Shown here: positions 50,168 to 62,557 of the stretch, one piece after another | Position numbering within the stretch: position 1 is the stretch's first letter | How the letters are laid out: every line of letters starts with the position of its first letter | Assembly (NCBI RefSeq): GCF_017875955.1 | Contig: NZ_JAGINK010000001.1 | Location: 253,001-317,000 of the forward strand | Length of the DNA: 64,000 nucleotides | Reading direction: 5' to 3' | DNA from: Pseudomonas sp. BP8 | GTDB taxonomy: Bacteria > Pseudomonadota > Gammaproteobacteria > Pseudomonadales > Pseudomonadaceae | The notes under the pieces: generated by a model | What the model saw: only the letters and a program-made list of their open reading frames with translations | Databases searched by the model: none | Told to the model about the DNA's origin: nothing | Program-made: the position numbers and the translations under genes

Positions 50168-53041
50168 TCAGCGATAGGCCTCCACGGGCACGCAGGCACA
50201 GAACAGGTTGCGGTCGCCATACACGTTGTCGACCCGGTTCACCGCAGGCCAGTACTTGTGCTGCCGCGCATGTGCGCTCGGCGCAATGCCCTGTTCCAGG
50301 CTGTATGGCCGGTTCCACCCGCCCAGTACATCGGCCAAGGTATGCGGCGCATGCTTGAGCGGATTGTCCTCGACTGACCAATTCCCGCCCTGCACCTGGG
50401 CAATTTCCTCACGAATCGCCAGCATCGCTTCAATAAAGCGATCCAGCTCAGCCTTCGACTCGCTCTCTGTGGGTTCGACCATCAACGTCCCCGGCACCGG
50501 GAACGACATGGTCGGCGCATGGAAGCCATAGTCCATCAGCCGCTTGGCCACGTCCTCCTCGCTGATCCCGGTCTGTGCCTTGAGCGGTCGCAAATCGAGA
50601 ATGCACTCGTGCGCCACACGCTGGTTGCGCCCACGGTAGAGCACCGGGAAGGCGCCGCCGAGCTGGCTGGCCAGGTAGTTGGCAGAGAGGATTGCCACCT
50701 CGCTGGCATCGGCCAATTGCGGGCCCATCATGGCGATGTACATCCAGCTGATCGGCAGGATGCTGGCACTGCCCCACGGCGCGGCGCTGACCGCACTGTT
50801 GTTCGGGTCCAGGCCAGGCACCGGCACCACCGGATGGCTGGCCACGAAGGGCGTGAGGTGGGCGCGCACGCCAATCGGTCCCATGCCCGGGCCTCCACCG
50901 CCATGGGGAATGCAGAAGGTTTTGTGCAGGTTCATGTGCGAGACATCCGCGCCCATGTCCGCAGGCCGCGCCAGGCCGACCTGGGCATTGAGGTTGGCAC
51001 CGTCCATGTACACCTGGCCGCCGTACTGGTGCACTACGTCACAGATTTCGCGAATGCCTTCTTCGTACACGCCATGGGTCGAGGGATAGGTGACCATCAG
51101 GCACGACAACTGCTCCCCGGCAGCCTGTGCCTTGGCCTTGAGGTCGGCGAGGTCGATGTTGCCGGCATCGTCACACTCGACAATAACCACTTGCATGCCG
51201 GCCATCTGCGCCGACGCCGGGTTGGTGCCATGCGCCGACGAGGGGATCAGACACAGCGTGCGCAGGGGTTGCTGGCGGCTGCGGTGATAGCGGGTGATCG
51301 CCATCAGGCCGGCGTACTCTCCCTGGGCGCCCGAGTTGGGCTGCATGCAGATGGCATCGAAGCCGGTAATCGCGCACAGCCAGCGCTCCAGCTCGTCGAT
51401 CATCGCCTTGTAACCCAGCGCTTGGCCGGCTGGCACGAAGGGGTGCAGGTTGGCAAACGCCGGCCAGGTGATGGGGATCATTTCGCTGCTGGCATTGAGC
51501 TTCATGGTGCACGAGCCGAGCGGGATCATCGACTGGTTGAGGGCGAGGTCTTTGTTCTCCAACTGCTTGAGGTAGCGCAGCATCTCGGTTTCGCTGTGGT
51601 GCAGGTTGAACACCGGATGACTGAGGATCGGCGTGCGGCGCACCAACGTGCCGGGAATGCCCTCAGGGTGCGCCAGCTGATCCAGGGTCGCGATATCCAG
51701 GCCGTGGTCGACCCCCAGGAAGATATCGAACAAGCGCAGCACCGTGGCCTCATTGCACGTTTCGTCCAGGCTCACGCCGAGGTGCCCACGACCGAGGATG
51801 CGCAGGTTGACCTGCGCCGCTTCGGCGCTTTCGATCACCGCAGCCTGGGTGCCGCCCACGTCCACGGTAAGGGTGTCGAAGAAGTGTTGGTTAAGCCGCT
51901 TGAGGCCCTTGGCCTCAAGCCCTGCGGCAAGGATGAAGGTCAGCCGGTGCACGCGCTGGGCGATGCGCTGCAGGCCCTCAGGGCCGTGGTAGACCGCATA
52001 GAAGCCGGCGATGTTGGCCAGCAAGACCTGCGCGGTGCAGATGTTCGAGTTGGCCTTCTCGCGACGGATATGCTGCTCGCGGGTCTGCAGGGCCATGCGC
52101 AGCGCGGTGTTGCCCCGTGCATCGCGAGAGACGCCGATGATGCGCCCCGGCATGGCCCGCTTGAATTCGTCCCGACAGGCGAAATACGCCGCATGCGGGC
52201 CGCCGTAGCCCATCGGCACGCCGAACCGCTGGGTCGAACCGAGCACCACATCGGCGTCGAACTCACCCGGCGGCGCCAGCACCACCAGGCTGAGAATGTC
52301 CGCTGCGACGCAGGCCAGGGCTTGCTGGGCATGCAATTGCGCGATCAGCGGGCGCAGGTCACGGACCTCGCCATGGGTATCCGGGTATTGCAGCAGGGCC
52401 CCGAATACCTGGTGCTTGGCGAGGTTATCCACAGCGTCGACAATAAGCTCGAAGCCAAAGCCCTCGGCGCGGGTCTTGAGCACTGAGAGTGTTTGCGGGT
52501 GACAGTGTTCGTCTGCAAAAAACGCGTTGCTCTTGCTCTTCGCTACCCGCTTGGCCAAGGCCATGGCTTCAGCCGCGGCGGTGGCTTCGTCGAGCAGCGA
52601 GGCATTGGCCAAGGGCAGGCCAGTGAGGTCGATGACCATCTGCTGAAAATTCAGCAAGGCCTCCAGGCGTCCTTGGGCAATCTCGGGTTGATAAGGTGTG
52701 TAGGCGGTGTACCAGCCTGGATTCTCCAGCACATTGCGCAAGATGACCGTGGGCGTGACCGTGCCGTGATAGCCCATGCCGATCAGGCTGGTCCACAGCT
52801 GGTTCTGGGCGGCGTAAGCGGCCAGCTTGGCCAGGGCGGCCTGTTCATCCAGGGCTGGCGGTAGCTCGAGGGGACGGTTGAAGCGGATGCCGGGCGGCAC
52901 GGTCTGCTCGATCAGCTCGCTGCGGCTGGCAACGCCGAGGGCATCCAGCATGGCTTTCTGCTCGGAGCCATCAGGCCCCAGGTGACGGTGCAGAAACGGG
53001 TTGAGCGCTTGCAGTTGACTCAGGGATGGCGACTGGGACAT
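50168..53041 (-). CDS. gcvP: Glycine dehydrogenase (decarboxylating), P-protein
   Basis: The product is 957 residues. N-terminal half with FHRRHLGP-like [63 protein letters not shown]-terminal half with the PLP lysine near 706 in [22 protein letters not shown]. It decarboxylates glycine and hands the aminomethyl group to GcvH. Last of gcvTHP, 77 bases after gcvH. Confidence 0.97.
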   Translation of the reverse strand: MSQSPSLSQLQALNPFLHRHLGPDGSEQKAMLDALGVASRSELIEQTVPPGIRFNRPLELPPALDEQAALAKLAAYAAQNQLWTSLIGMGYHGTVTPTVILRNVLENPGWYTAYTPYQPEIAQGRLEALLNFQQMVIDLTGLPLANASLLDEATAAAEAMALAKRVAKSKSNAFFADEHCHPQTLSVLKTRAEGFGFELIVDAVDNLAKHQVFGALLQYPDTHGEVRDLRPLIAQLHAQQALACVAADILSLVVLAPPGEFDADVVLGSTQRFGVPMGYGGPHAAYFACRDEFKRAMPGRIIGVSRDARGNTALRMALQTREQHIRREKANSNICTAQVLLANIAGFYAVYHGPEGLQRIAQRVHRLTFILAAGLEAKGLKRLNQHFFDTLTVDVGGTQAAVIESAEAAQVNLRILGRGHLGVSLDETCNEATVLRLFDIFLGVDHGLDIATLDQLAHPEGIPGTLVRRTPILSHPVFNLHHSETEMLRYLKQLENKDLALNQSMIPLGSCTMKLNASSEMIPITWPAFANLHPFVPAGQALGYKAMIDELERWLCAITGFDAICMQPNSGAQGEYAGLMAITRYHRSRQQPLRTLCLIPSSAHGTNPASAQMAGMQVVIVECDDAGNIDLADLKAKAQAAGEQLSCLMVTYPSTHGVYEEGIREICDVVHQYGGQVYMDGANLNAQVGLARPADMGADVSHMNLHKTFCIPHGGGGPGMGPIGVRAHLTPFVASHPVVPVPGLDPNNSAVSAAPWGSASILPISWMYIAMMGPQLADASEVAILSANYLASQLGGAFPVLYRGRNQRVAHECILDLRPLKAQTGISEEDVAKRLMDYGFHAPTMSFPVPGTLMVEPTESESKAELDRFIEAMLAIREEIAQVQGGNWSVEDNPLKHAPHTLADVLGGWNRPYSLEQGIAPSAHARQHKYWPAVNRVDNVYGDRNLFCACVPVEAYR

Positions 53042-53118
53042 GGCGACGATCTCTTCCTGGACCAGCTCTCATGGAGACTTACAAGTCTAGGAAGGGATCG
53101 CCGATACTGCGGAAAAAC

Positions 53119-53502
53119 TTACTCGCCGATGGCGGCGGCGTAGCCGGCGGCGTCCAGCAGCTTGTCCAGTTCGGCCTGGTCGGCAGGCTTGAGCTTGAAG
53201 ATCCAGGCAGCATACGGATCGCTGTTCAGTTCTTCCGGGCTGTCGCTCAGCGCTTCGTTGACCGCGATCACTTCGCCGCCGACCGGCGCATAGATGTCCG
53301 ATGCAGCCTTGACCGACTCGACCACGCCGGCAGCGTCGCCCGCGGCGAATACCTTGCCGACTTCCGCCAGTTCAACGAAGACCACGTCGCCCAGGGCTTC
53401 CTGGGCGTGGTCGCTGATGCCCACGGTGACCGTGCCATCGGCTTCCAGGCGTGCCCATTCGTGGCTTTCGGCAAAACGCAGGTCGGCGGGGATATTGCTC
53501 AT
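53119..53502 (-). CDS. gcvH: Glycine cleavage system H-protein
   Basis: The product is 127 residues from ATG 53502 ([16 protein letters not shown]); upstream in-frame ATG would add a gcvT-proximal extension foreign to the family. Lipoyl attachment Lys65 in [19 protein letters not shown]. Shuttles the aminomethyl group between P, T and L proteins. Confidence 0.96.
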   Translation of the reverse strand: MSNIPADLRFAESHEWARLEADGTVTVGISDHAQEALGDVVFVELAEVGKVFAAGDAAGVVESVKAASDIYAPVGGEVIAVNEALSDSPEELNSDPYAAWIFKLKPADQAELDKLLDAAGYAAAIGE

Positions 53503-53552
53503 GTCGTGTAGTCCTCGGTATAGGGTCAGCGGTCGGCCCGCCGGAAAAATGT

Positions 53553-54635
53553 TCAGATCAGAATCTTGCCATGGCGCACGAAGGTCGGTTTGACCACCCG
53601 CACCGGGTACCATTTGCCACGAATCTCGACCTCGGCGCGGTCGCCGGTGGCCATGGGTACACGCGCCAGGGCAATCGATTTGCTCAGCGTAGGAGAGAAA
53701 CTACCACTGGTGATCTCTCCTTCGCCAATCCCGCCGACGCGAACAACCTGGTGGGCGCGCAACACACCACGCTCTTCGAGTACCAGGCCAACCAGTTTTT
53801 CCTGTACGCCCTGCTCGATTTCCTTGAGCAGGCCCGTGCGGCCAATGAAGTCACGCTCGGCCGGCTCCCAGGCGATGCACCAGCCGAGGTTGGACGTTTG
53901 TGGGGTGTGCTGTTCGTCGATGTCCTGGCCATACAGGTTCATCCCGGCTTCCAGGCGCAGCGTATCGCGCGCGCCAAGGCCGCTGGGGGCAATGCCGGCA
54001 CCGACCAGCTCGTTGAAGAAAGCCGGGGCCTGAGCGCCGGGCAGCATGATCTCCAGGCCGTCTTCACCGGTGTACCCCGTGCGGGCGATGAACCAGTCCC
54101 CCTCGACCACGCCTTCGAACGGCTTCAGCTCGCGGATTACTGCCGCGCGCGGGGCGCTGACCAGCTGCGCGACCTTGTCGCGCGCTCGAGGGCCCTGAAT
54201 GGCCAGGATGGCCAGCTCTGCACGTTGTTCAAAGCCCACCGCGTAGCCGGCGCTGTGCGTCTGCAGCCACGCCAATACCTTGTCACGGGTGGCGGCGTTG
54301 ACCACCAGGCGATAGCCGTCTGCAGTGCGATAGACGATCAGGTCGTCGACCACACCGCCGTGGTCGTTGAGCAGGGTGCTGTAGAGCGCCTTGCCGGTGC
54401 CGTCCAGGCGTGCCACATCATTGGCCAGCAAGTGTTGCAGCCAGGGCGTGGCGGCACTGCCGTCGACATCGATCACAGTCATGTGCGAGACGTCGAAGAC
54501 GCCGCAATCACTGCGCACCTGATGGTGCTCCTCGACTTGCGAGCCATAGTGCAGGGGCATGTCCCAACCGCCGAAATCGACCATCTTGGCGCCTAGCGCC
54601 AGGTGCAGGTCGTACAGAGGCGTGCGCTGTCCCAT
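53553..54635 (-). CDS. gcvT: Aminomethyltransferase (glycine cleavage T-protein)
   Basis: The product is 360 residues: [48 protein letters not shown], folate-site Asp in [50 protein letters not shown]. Transfers the one-carbon unit to tetrahydrofolate. First gene of gcvTHP; GAAGGAG precedes it. Leader only about 120 bases from the convergently read permease gene end, with no glycine riboswitch that I can recognise. Confidence 0.96.
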   Translation of the reverse strand: MGQRTPLYDLHLALGAKMVDFGGWDMPLHYGSQVEEHHQVRSDCGVFDVSHMTVIDVDGSAATPWLQHLLANDVARLDGTGKALYSTLLNDHGGVVDDLIVYRTADGYRLVVNAATRDKVLAWLQTHSAGYAVGFEQRAELAILAIQGPRARDKVAQLVSAPRAAVIRELKPFEGVVEGDWFIARTGYTGEDGLEIMLPGAQAPAFFNELVGAGIAPSGLGARDTLRLEAGMNLYGQDIDEQHTPQTSNLGWCIAWEPAERDFIGRTGLLKEIEQGVQEKLVGLVLEERGVLRAHQVVRVGGIGEGEITSGSFSPTLSKSIALARVPMATGDRAEVEIRGKWYPVRVVKPTFVRHGKILI

Positions 54636-54758
54636 GGGTTTCTCCTTCCGGGCGTGGCGAAGCGGCGGCGGTCAGCGACGTTTACTCGTCACCTTTGTTG
54701 TAGGGCCCGCCGCAGCGAATGCCGCGCATTGTAGCCGCATGGGGGCGGGCTGGCATCC

Positions 54759-56381
54759 TCAGAGAGTCTGACCTGCCCGCCGAGCCGAACGGCGTATCAA
54801 GCCGATGACCGGCAACAAACCAACCAGCACCAGGGTCAGGGCCGGCAGCGAGGCACGCGCCCACTCGCCTTCGCTGGTCATCTCGAACACCCGTACGGCA
54901 AGGGTGTCCCAGCCGAAGGGGCGCATCAGCAAGGTCGCCGGCATCTCCTTGAGCACGTCGACAAACACCAGCAGCGCGGCGCTGAGCGCACCTGGCACCA
55001 GCAATGGCAGATAAACCTTGAAAAACAATCGTGGCCCACCCACCCCAAGGCTGCGCGACGCCTCGGGCAATGACGGCCGGATCCGCTCCAGGCTGCTTTC
55101 CAGCGGCCCGTGGGCAACGGCCATGAAGCGCACCAGATAGGCCACCAGCAGCGCCGCCAGGCTACCCAGCAGCAAGGGCTTGCCGGCGCCGCCAAGCCAT
55201 TGCGACAGCGGCACCACCAGCTGATTGTCGAGGTAACTGAACGCCAGCATGATCGACACCGCCAGGACCGAGCCGGGCAAGGCATAGCCCAGGTTGGCCA
55301 GGCCGACGCCAGCGCGGATAGCGGCGGTCGGCGCCTGGCGTCGGGCGAAAGCCAGCAGCAAGGCGACGCTGACGGTAATCAACGCAGCCATCGCGCCCAG
55401 GTACAGCGTGTGCAGGACCAGGCCGACGTAGCGCTCGTCCAGGTCATGCCGGCCACGCTGCCAGAACCACGTCAGCAGTTGCAGCATCGGGATGACGAAG
55501 GCACAGGCGAACACCAGCAGGCACCAGCCACTGGCCGCCAGCGCCTTCACGCCGCGCAGGTGATAGAGCGCCTGGCCGCGCGGGCGCTCGTTGCCGGTGC
55601 GGCTCGCGCCACGGGCCCGACGCTCGCCGTAGAGCACCAGCATTACCACCAGCAGCAACAGGCTGGCCAACTGGGCAGCACTGGACAGGCTGAAGAAGCC
55701 ATACCAGGTTTTGTAGATTGCGGTGGTAAAGGTGTCGAAGTTGAATACCGCGACGGCGCCGAAGTCCGCCAGGGTTTCCATCAGCGCCAGAGCGATGCCG
55801 GCGCCAATGGCCGGCCGCGCCATCGGCAGCGCTACCCGCCAGAACGCTTGCAGGGGTGACAGCCCGAGCACCCGCGCCGCCTCCATCAAGCCCTTGCCCT
55901 GGGCCAGGAAGGCGGTGCGCGCGAGCAGGTAGACGTAGGGGTAGAACACCAGCACCAGGACGATGATCACGCCACCTGTGGAACGCACGCGCGGCAGGCG
56001 CAGCGGCCCGAATACCTCGCGCAGCGCGCTCTGTACTGGCCCGGCGAAATCCAGCAGGCCGACGAAAACGAATGCCAGCACATAGGCCGGGATGGCAAAC
56101 GGCAGCATCAGCGCCCAGTCCAGCCAGCGCCGGCCAGGGAATTCGCAGAGGCTGGTGAGCCAGGCCAGGCTCACCCCCAGCACGGTCACGCCAATGCCTA
56201 CGCCAAGCACCAGGGTGAGGGTATTGCCCAGCAGGCGGCTCATTTGCGTGTCGAGCAGGTGCGACCAGATCTGCACGTCGATCGTTTGCCAGGACAGCAG
56301 CAAGACACTCAGCGGCAACAGGACCAGGGCGGCGACCAGGGAGACAGGAAGGTACCAGCGGCGTTGGGGGGCGTGGGACAA
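54759..56381 (-). CDS. Ferric-iron ABC transporter permease (FbpB type, fused double permease)
   Basis: The product is about 540 residues with roughly twelve membrane segments and two permease loops (MEAARVLGLSPLQAFWRVALPMARPAIGAGI and LPEASRSLGVGGPRLFFKVYLPLLVPGALSAAL), the duplicated BPD_transp arrangement of FbpB/HitB/SfuB. Start is uncertain: I use TTG 56381 (MSHAPQRRWYLPVSL...) because the longer frame to 56447 is translated REP repeat. Downstream of and probably co-regulated with the iron-binding protein gene; no ATPase gene follows. Confidence 0.85.
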   Translation of the reverse strand: MSHAPQRRWYLPVSLVAALVLLPLSVLLLSWQTIDVQIWSHLLDTQMSRLLGNTLTLVLGVGIGVTVLGVSLAWLTSLCEFPGRRWLDWALMLPFAIPAYVLAFVFVGLLDFAGPVQSALREVFGPLRLPRVRSTGGVIIVLVLVFYPYVYLLARTAFLAQGKGLMEAARVLGLSPLQAFWRVALPMARPAIGAGIALALMETLADFGAVAVFNFDTFTTAIYKTWYGFFSLSSAAQLASLLLLVVMLVLYGERRARGASRTGNERPRGQALYHLRGVKALAASGWCLLVFACAFVIPMLQLLTWFWQRGRHDLDERYVGLVLHTLYLGAMAALITVSVALLLAFARRQAPTAAIRAGVGLANLGYALPGSVLAVSIMLAFSYLDNQLVVPLSQWLGGAGKPLLLGSLAALLVAYLVRFMAVAHGPLESSLERIRPSLPEASRSLGVGGPRLFFKVYLPLLVPGALSAALLVFVDVLKEMPATLLMRPFGWDTLAVRVFEMTSEGEWARASLPALTLVLVGLLPVIGLIRRSARRAGQTL

Positions 56382-56417
56382 GTCGGGGATCTCGGTTGCG
56401 ATTGCGACTGCTGCGCA

Positions 56418-56492
56418 GTCGTTCGCGGGGCGAGCCCGCTCCCACAAGGTCAGCGCTGAACCCTGCAGGAGCGGGCTTGCCCCGCGAAGGGG
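56418..56492. repeat. REP inverted pair between the two iron-transport genes
   Basis: TTCGCGGGGCGAGCCCGCTC followed by CCACAAGG is met by TGCAGGAGCGGGCTTGCCCC followed by GCGAA in reverse. It sits 5' of the permease start and intrudes into its longest reading frame. Confidence 0.85.
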
Positions 56493-56526
56493 GCCTCAAT
56501 GACCCCAGAAGAATAAAGCCTGACGC

Positions 56527-57528
56527 TTAGTTCCAGCCAGCCCGATCCATCAAGCGAATGGCCTCGGCCTGACGCTTGCCGGCCACTTCAACCGGAATAC
56601 TATCAGCCTTGAAGCTGCCCCAGGCCGCCACCTCGGCAGAGGGCTTGACCTTGGGATTGGCCGGGAACTCCTGGTTGATATCGGCGAACAGCTTCTGCGC
56701 CTCTTCACCGGTCATCCACTCCACCAGCTGCTTGGCCGCCTCGGGATGCGGCGCATGCTTGGTCAGGCCGATACCCGAAAGGTTGACGTGCACCCCACGG
56801 TCAGCCTGGTTAGGCCAGAACAGCTTGATCGGCAGGCTCGGCTGCTGCTTGTGCAGCCGGCCGTAGTAGTAGGTGTTGACCACGCCGATATCGCACTGCC
56901 CGGCCTCGATGGCTTGCAGCACGGCGGTGTCGTCGGAGAACACATCGGTGGACAGGTTGTTGACCCAGCCCTTGATGATTTCTTCGGTCTTGGCCTCGCC
57001 GTGGTTCTCGATCAAGGTGGCGGTCAGCGACTGGTTATAGACTTTTTTCGCCGTGCGCAGGCACAGGCGGCCTTCCCAATGCTTGTCGGCCAGCGCCTCG
57101 TAAGTGCTCAGTTCTTCTGGTTTTACCCGGTCGGTGGAGTAGGCGATGGTCCGCGCGCGCAGGCTCAAGCCAGTCCAGTCGTGGGAAGCAGCGCGGTATT
57201 GGCTGGGAATGTTGGCGTCGATCACGGCCGACTTGATCGGCTGCAGGATGCCCATCTGCTCGGCCTGCCAGAGGTTGCCGGCATCGACGGTGAGCAGCAG
57301 GTCGGCAACGCCGTTCTCGCCCTCGGCCTTGATGCGCTGCATCAGCGGCGCTTCCTTGTCGGTGATGAACTTGATCTGCACGCCGGTCTTGGCGGTATAG
57401 GCGTCGAACACCGGCTTGATCAGCTCGTCGATGCGCGAGGAGTACACCACCACTTCATCCGCCGCCTGGGCAGTGCCGCCGAACAAGGTCAGGGCCAGGG
57501 CGGCCAGTAGGGGCTTGCGTGGCAACAT
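56527..57528 (-). CDS. Ferric-iron ABC transporter substrate-binding protein (FbpA/FutA type)
   Basis: The product is 333 residues from ATG 57528 ([23 protein letters not shown] signal peptide), GAGGAA 7 bases upstream. [34 protein letters not shown] and the iron-coordinating tyrosines in [15 protein letters not shown] identify a periplasmic Fe(III)-binding protein. Works with the double permease downstream. A 19-bp dyad lies just upstream. Confidence 0.92.
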   Translation of the reverse strand: MLPRKPLLAALALTLFGGTAQAADEVVVYSSRIDELIKPVFDAYTAKTGVQIKFITDKEAPLMQRIKAEGENGVADLLLTVDAGNLWQAEQMGILQPIKSAVIDANIPSQYRAASHDWTGLSLRARTIAYSTDRVKPEELSTYEALADKHWEGRLCLRTAKKVYNQSLTATLIENHGEAKTEEIIKGWVNNLSTDVFSDDTAVLQAIEAGQCDIGVVNTYYYGRLHKQQPSLPIKLFWPNQADRGVHVNLSGIGLTKHAPHPEAAKQLVEWMTGEEAQKLFADINQEFPANPKVKPSAEVAAWGSFKADSIPVEVAGKRQAEAIRLMDRAGWN

Positions 57529-57558
57529 CGGGAATTCCTCGCGGGTTTGAGAGGTGCA

Positions 57559-57577
57559 AATGGTAGTGAATACCATT
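57559..57577. promoter_or_regulatory. 19-bp dyad upstream of the iron-binding protein gene
   Basis: AATGGTA-GTGAA-TACCATT is a perfect 7-bp-arm dyad 31-49 bases upstream of the start, where an iron repressor would act. Agreement with the 19-bp Fur consensus is poor (about 8 of 19), so Fur is suggested only by position and length. Confidence 0.45.
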
Positions 57578-57639
57578 AAGTAGCTCACTCACCGAGCCGT
57601 TACCGGATGTTGCCAATAAGTCCACGTGGGGGTGCTTTG

Positions 57640-57735
57640 CGCCCCTTTGGCGACACAAGGCCGCTTCGACAGGATCGGCGCTGCACAGGTCCTTGTGGGA
57701 GCCTTGTGTCGCGAAAGGGCCGCGCAGCGGCCCCA
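57640..57735. repeat. REP-like pair (ACACAAGGCCGCT family), imperfect
   Basis: TTTGGCGACACAAGGCCGCT is met about 50 bases later by GAGCCTTGTGTCGCGAAAGG in reverse, followed by GGGCCGCGCAGCGGCCCC. Same family as 50072-50160; may also terminate the convergent ubiI unit. Confidence 0.7.
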
Positions 57736-57740
57736 GAAGC

Positions 57741-58958
57741 TCAGGCCTTGGCCAATTCCGGCAAATCCCCTGACAGCCCCAGCGCCTGGCGCACGAACAG
57801 CGCCTTGGCCTCAGGCATCTGCTCGACCAGCTTCAAGCCGCTGTTACGCAACCAGCGCAGCGGCAGTGGATTGGCCTGGAACAACCGCTCGAAGCCTTCC
57901 ATCGCCGCCATCAGCGCCAGGTTGTGCGGCATGCGCCGACGCTCGTAGCGGCTGAGTACCTTCACATCCGCCAGGCGCTCACCGCGCTCGGTGGCACGCA
58001 GCAACTCTTCCGCCAGCACCGCAGCATCGAGGAAGCCCAGGTTGACGCCCTGCCCGGCCAGCGGATGGATCACGTGGGCCGCATCGCCAATCAGTGCCAG
58101 GCCCTCATCGACGTAGCGCTTGGCGTGGCGCTGGCGCAGCGGCACACACACCCGCGGGTCGGCTTCGAGCACCTGCCCCAAACGGCCCTCGAACGCCCGC
58201 TCCAGCGCCCTGCAGAAGCCTTCGTCGTCCATCGCCATGGCCTGCTCGGCCTGTTCTGGCGTGGTTGACCAGACAATCGAACACCATTGCTGACCGCCAT
58301 CGCGGGCCAGCGGCAGAAACGCCAGCGGTCCCTCGTCGGTGAAGCGCTGCCACGCCGTCGCTTGATGCGCCTCGGTGCAGCGCACGCTGGTGACGATCGC
58401 CTGGTGCAGGTAATCCCACTCGCGGGTTTCACAGCCAGCCAGGCGCCGCACCGCAGAGTTGGCGCCATCCGCGGCCACCACCAGTGGGGCACGCAGGCGA
58501 CGGCCATCGGCCAGGGTCAGCAGCCACTCGTCACCGGAGCGGCGCATCTGCTCCAGACGTGCATTGGCCAGCAGGCCGATGTCGCTGTCGTGCAGGCGAT
58601 CAAGCAGGCCATCCTGCACCACGCGGTTTTCGACGATGTGGCCGAGCACCTGGGCATGTACGCTCGCCGCCGAGAAATGGATCTGGCCGGTGCCGCTACC
58701 GTCCCACACGTGCATGTCCGAATAGGGCGACACACGCCGTCTGGCGATGCCTTCCCAGGCCCCCAGGCGCTCGAGGATGCGCTGGCTGGCCGCCGACAGG
58801 GCGCTGACCCGCGGTTCGAACGCCGATTGCGGGTCAAACGGCTTGACCGACAGCGGACTGCCGTCGAGCAGGAGAATTTCCAGGCCACTGTGGCGCAACG
58901 CCAGGGCCAGGGCGCTGCCGACCATACCGGCACCGACAATCAACAGATCTGCGCGCAT
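57741..58958 (-). CDS. ubiI: FAD-dependent ubiquinone-ring hydroxylase UbiI (VisC)
   Basis: The product is 405 residues from ATG 58958 (MRADLLIVGAG), AAGG 7 bases upstream; an ATG two codons earlier is crowded onto that site. FAD motifs: GAGMVGSALALALRHSG, VVAADGANSAVRRLAG, LIGDAAHVIHPLAGQGVNLGFLDA. C5-hydroxylation in ubiquinone synthesis by family; UbiF-type activity is an alternative. Last gene of the pepP-ubiH-DUF4442-ubiI cluster. Confidence 0.9.
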   Translation of the reverse strand: MRADLLIVGAGMVGSALALALRHSGLEILLLDGSPLSVKPFDPQSAFEPRVSALSAASQRILERLGAWEGIARRRVSPYSDMHVWDGSGTGQIHFSAASVHAQVLGHIVENRVVQDGLLDRLHDSDIGLLANARLEQMRRSGDEWLLTLADGRRLRAPLVVAADGANSAVRRLAGCETREWDYLHQAIVTSVRCTEAHQATAWQRFTDEGPLAFLPLARDGGQQWCSIVWSTTPEQAEQAMAMDDEGFCRALERAFEGRLGQVLEADPRVCVPLRQRHAKRYVDEGLALIGDAAHVIHPLAGQGVNLGFLDAAVLAEELLRATERGERLADVKVLSRYERRRMPHNLALMAAMEGFERLFQANPLPLRWLRNSGLKLVEQMPEAKALFVRQALGLSGDLPELAKA

Positions 58959-58967
58959 TTCCATGCC

Positions 58968-59450
58968 TTACGCCTGCCTCGCTTGCGGCTTGAGCCGCAC
59001 ATAAAGGGTTTTATCGACCCGCGCCACCAGCTCGCCGGTGCCATCGCGGATATCGACCTGCAGCCGAGGCAGGTACTTCTTGCCGCTGGCAGTTTGCTGG
59101 CGGATATCATCGAGCAGCGCGTCATCGACGTGGAACTCGGCAAACACCGGACCTTTGCCCGGGGAGATGAAATCGATGCTGGCGGCTTTGTCCCAGACGA
59201 TGTATTCGCTGCCAAGCCGCTCGATCAGCAGCAGCATGTAGAACGGGTCGACCATCGAATACAGGCTGCCGCCGAACTGAGTGCCGACGTAGTTGCGGTT
59301 CCAGCGGGTGAGCTTCATGCACACCTTGATGCTGCTCATGTCCGGGCTGATGTGCTGCACACGGATACCCGCGCCGAGGTAGGGCGGGTAGAAGTTGAGC
59401 AGCCAACGCAGCATCCGGGCCTTGCGAGCGAGCTTGCGCGGGTCGCTCAT
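58968..59450 (-). CDS. DUF4442 hotdog-fold protein in the ubi cluster
   Basis: The product is 160 residues; VHISPDMSSIKVCMKLTRWNRNYVGTQFGGSLYSMVDPFYMLLLIERLG is the DUF4442 (thioesterase-like) core, with VWDKAASIDFISPGKGPVFAEFHVDDALL. It starts inside the end of ubiH (ATGA) and stops 9 bases before ubiI, so it is locked into the ubiquinone unit. Function unknown. Confidence 0.85.
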   Translation of the reverse strand: MSDPRKLARKARMLRWLLNFYPPYLGAGIRVQHISPDMSSIKVCMKLTRWNRNYVGTQFGGSLYSMVDPFYMLLLIERLGSEYIVWDKAASIDFISPGKGPVFAEFHVDDALLDDIRQQTASGKKYLPRLQVDIRDGTGELVARVDKTLYVRLKPQARQA

Positions 59451-60642
59451 GCGCGACCCCGCAGGTCAGGCCGCGTACCCAGGCCCATTGCCTGGCGAGC
59501 GAACCAGCGCTTGGCTGGTGGCAGCAGGTCGAGGCCGAGCAGGCCGAGGTTGCGCCCGGCGGCCAGCAATGGCTGACCGCTGCCAAACATCCGCGTGACC
59601 TGATCGGAGAAACCGATGGTCAGGGCCTGATCGAGGCGCTGACGCTGGTGATAGACCCGCAGCGTAGCCAGATCACCAGGCTGCTGTGGACCAGCCAGCA
59701 AGCCTTCAGCCAGCGATTGCACATCACGCAGTGACAGATTGAAGCCCTGCCCGGCAATCGGGTGCAGGCTGTGCGCAGCGTTGCCCAATACCACCAGGTG
59801 CGGACGGACCTGCTCATCGGCCTCGACCAATGCCAGCGGATACAAGTGACGTGCGCCGACCTGGCGCAACGCGCCGAGGCGATAGCCAAAGACGTCCTGC
59901 AGCTCGCCGAGGAAGCTGCGCTCGTCGACTTGCGCAAGACGCTGGGCGTCCATCCCCTGACGGGTCCAGACCAGCGCACAGCGGTTGTCCGGCAGCGGTA
60001 GCAAGGCCATGGGTCCCTGCTCGGTGAAGCGTTCGAAGGCTTGCCCGCCATGGGCTTCGCCGGGGGTGATATTGGCGATCAACGCGCTCTGCTCGTAAGG
60101 GCGGCGATGCACATGGATGCCCAACTGCTCACGCAGGCCGGAGCGCCCGCCGTCCGCCAGCACCGCCAGGTCGCACTCAAGGCGGGTGTCGTCATCCAGC
60201 AGCAGGCGATAGCCGCCCTCGATGGGCTGCAGCGCCTTGACCTCGGCCGGGCAGCGCCAACTGACCACATCAGGGTCCAGGCCTTGCCACAGACACTGAC
60301 CCAACCAAGCGTTCTCCACCACATAGCCCAGAGCCGGTACGCCTTCTTCACCGGCATCCAGGCGGGTGGCACCGAAGCGGCCGCGGTCGGACACGTGAAT
60401 CTGCCGGATCGCTTCGGCGCGGGGGCTGATCGCCTGCCACAGGCCCAGTTGCTCATAGATCTGCCGGGTACCGAACGACAACGCCGAGGAACGCGCGTCA
60501 TAGCTTGGCTGGAAGGTGTCGCCGGGGGCGAACGGCTCGATCAGGAGGATCTTCCAGCCACGCGCCTTGGCCCCCGCCTGCAGGGCCAGGGCCAGGCTCG
60601 CGCCGACCAGGCCACCGCCGATGATCGCCAGATTGACTCTGC

Positions 60643-60646
<4 letters not shown>
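59447..60646 (-). CDS. ubiH: FAD-dependent ubiquinone-ring hydroxylase UbiH
   Basis: The product is 399 residues. NLAIIGGGLVGASLALALQAG (Rossmann loop), VLADGGRSGLREQLG, and LVVLGNAAHSLHPIAGQGFNLSLRDVQSLAEGL, the GN variant typical of UbiH. Hydroxylates C6 of the 2-octaprenylphenol ring. Overlaps pepP upstream and DUF4442 downstream by four bases each. Confidence 0.93.
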
Positions 60647-61977
<1,331 letters not shown>

Positions 61978-62002
61978 GGGCAGAACTACCCCCAGGGGTT
62001 GA

Positions 62003-62557
62003 TCAGTGCAGCGATGGCTTGGGCGCAGGCGCAGCGGGTGCGTTCAGCTCGGTGAACAGCAGCAGCGGCGCGACGCGCAGGTATTCGGTAACTTCCATGT
62101 AGTCGCTCTCGCCGTCCTCGGATTCCTCAAGGGCGTCCTGGACCTGAGAGATCGCGACCAGGTCCTGGAGGACTTCCTTGGCCTCGGTGGAGAGCTCCTT
62201 GCCACCGACGTTCAAGCCGAAGCCGGTGATGAAACCTTGGCACCACTCGCCCAGGGCGGCTGCGCGCTCGGTCAGCGCTTGCTCGTCACCGGGCAGCAGC
62301 AGGACCAGGGCGACGTCATCGCCAGTAAGCTCGGCCTTGACCATTTCTTGCAGGCCGATCAGGGCGTTGCGCACGGCGTCGGCGGGATCGTTCTCGAGCA
62401 GGCCGGCGGCGTCAGCCAGCCAGGCATCGGCATCGAAGCCGGCCCCGGCGCAACTGCGGCCGATCAACAGGCCGTGCAGTTCGGCAGGAGAGACAGGGTG
62501 GCCATTGCTGGAAAGCAGCGTGGCGAATGCGGTGTACGGCGATTGAGTATTGGGCAT
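62003..62557 (-). CDS. ygfB: UPF0149 family protein YgfB
   Basis: The product is 184 residues: [43 protein letters not shown] and [13 protein letters not shown] fit YgfB/YecA (UPF0149). First gene of the ygfB-pepP-ubiH cluster. In P. aeruginosa YgfB affects beta-lactam resistance regulation; the general role is unclear. Confidence 0.92.
   Translation of the reverse strand: MPNTQSPYTAFATLLSSNGHPVSPAELHGLLIGRSCAGAGFDADAWLADAAGLLENDPADAVRNALIGLQEMVKAELTGDDVALVLLLPGDEQALTERAAALGEWCQGFITGFGLNVGGKELSTEAKEVLQDLVAISQVQDALEESEDGESDYMEVTEYLRVAPLLLFTELNAPAAPAPKPSLH

Noticed and set aside
54636..54758. Possible glycine riboswitch upstream of gcvT
   Set aside because: The leader is only about 120 bases and I could not find the conserved cores of the glycine aptamer; a covariance-model search would settle it.
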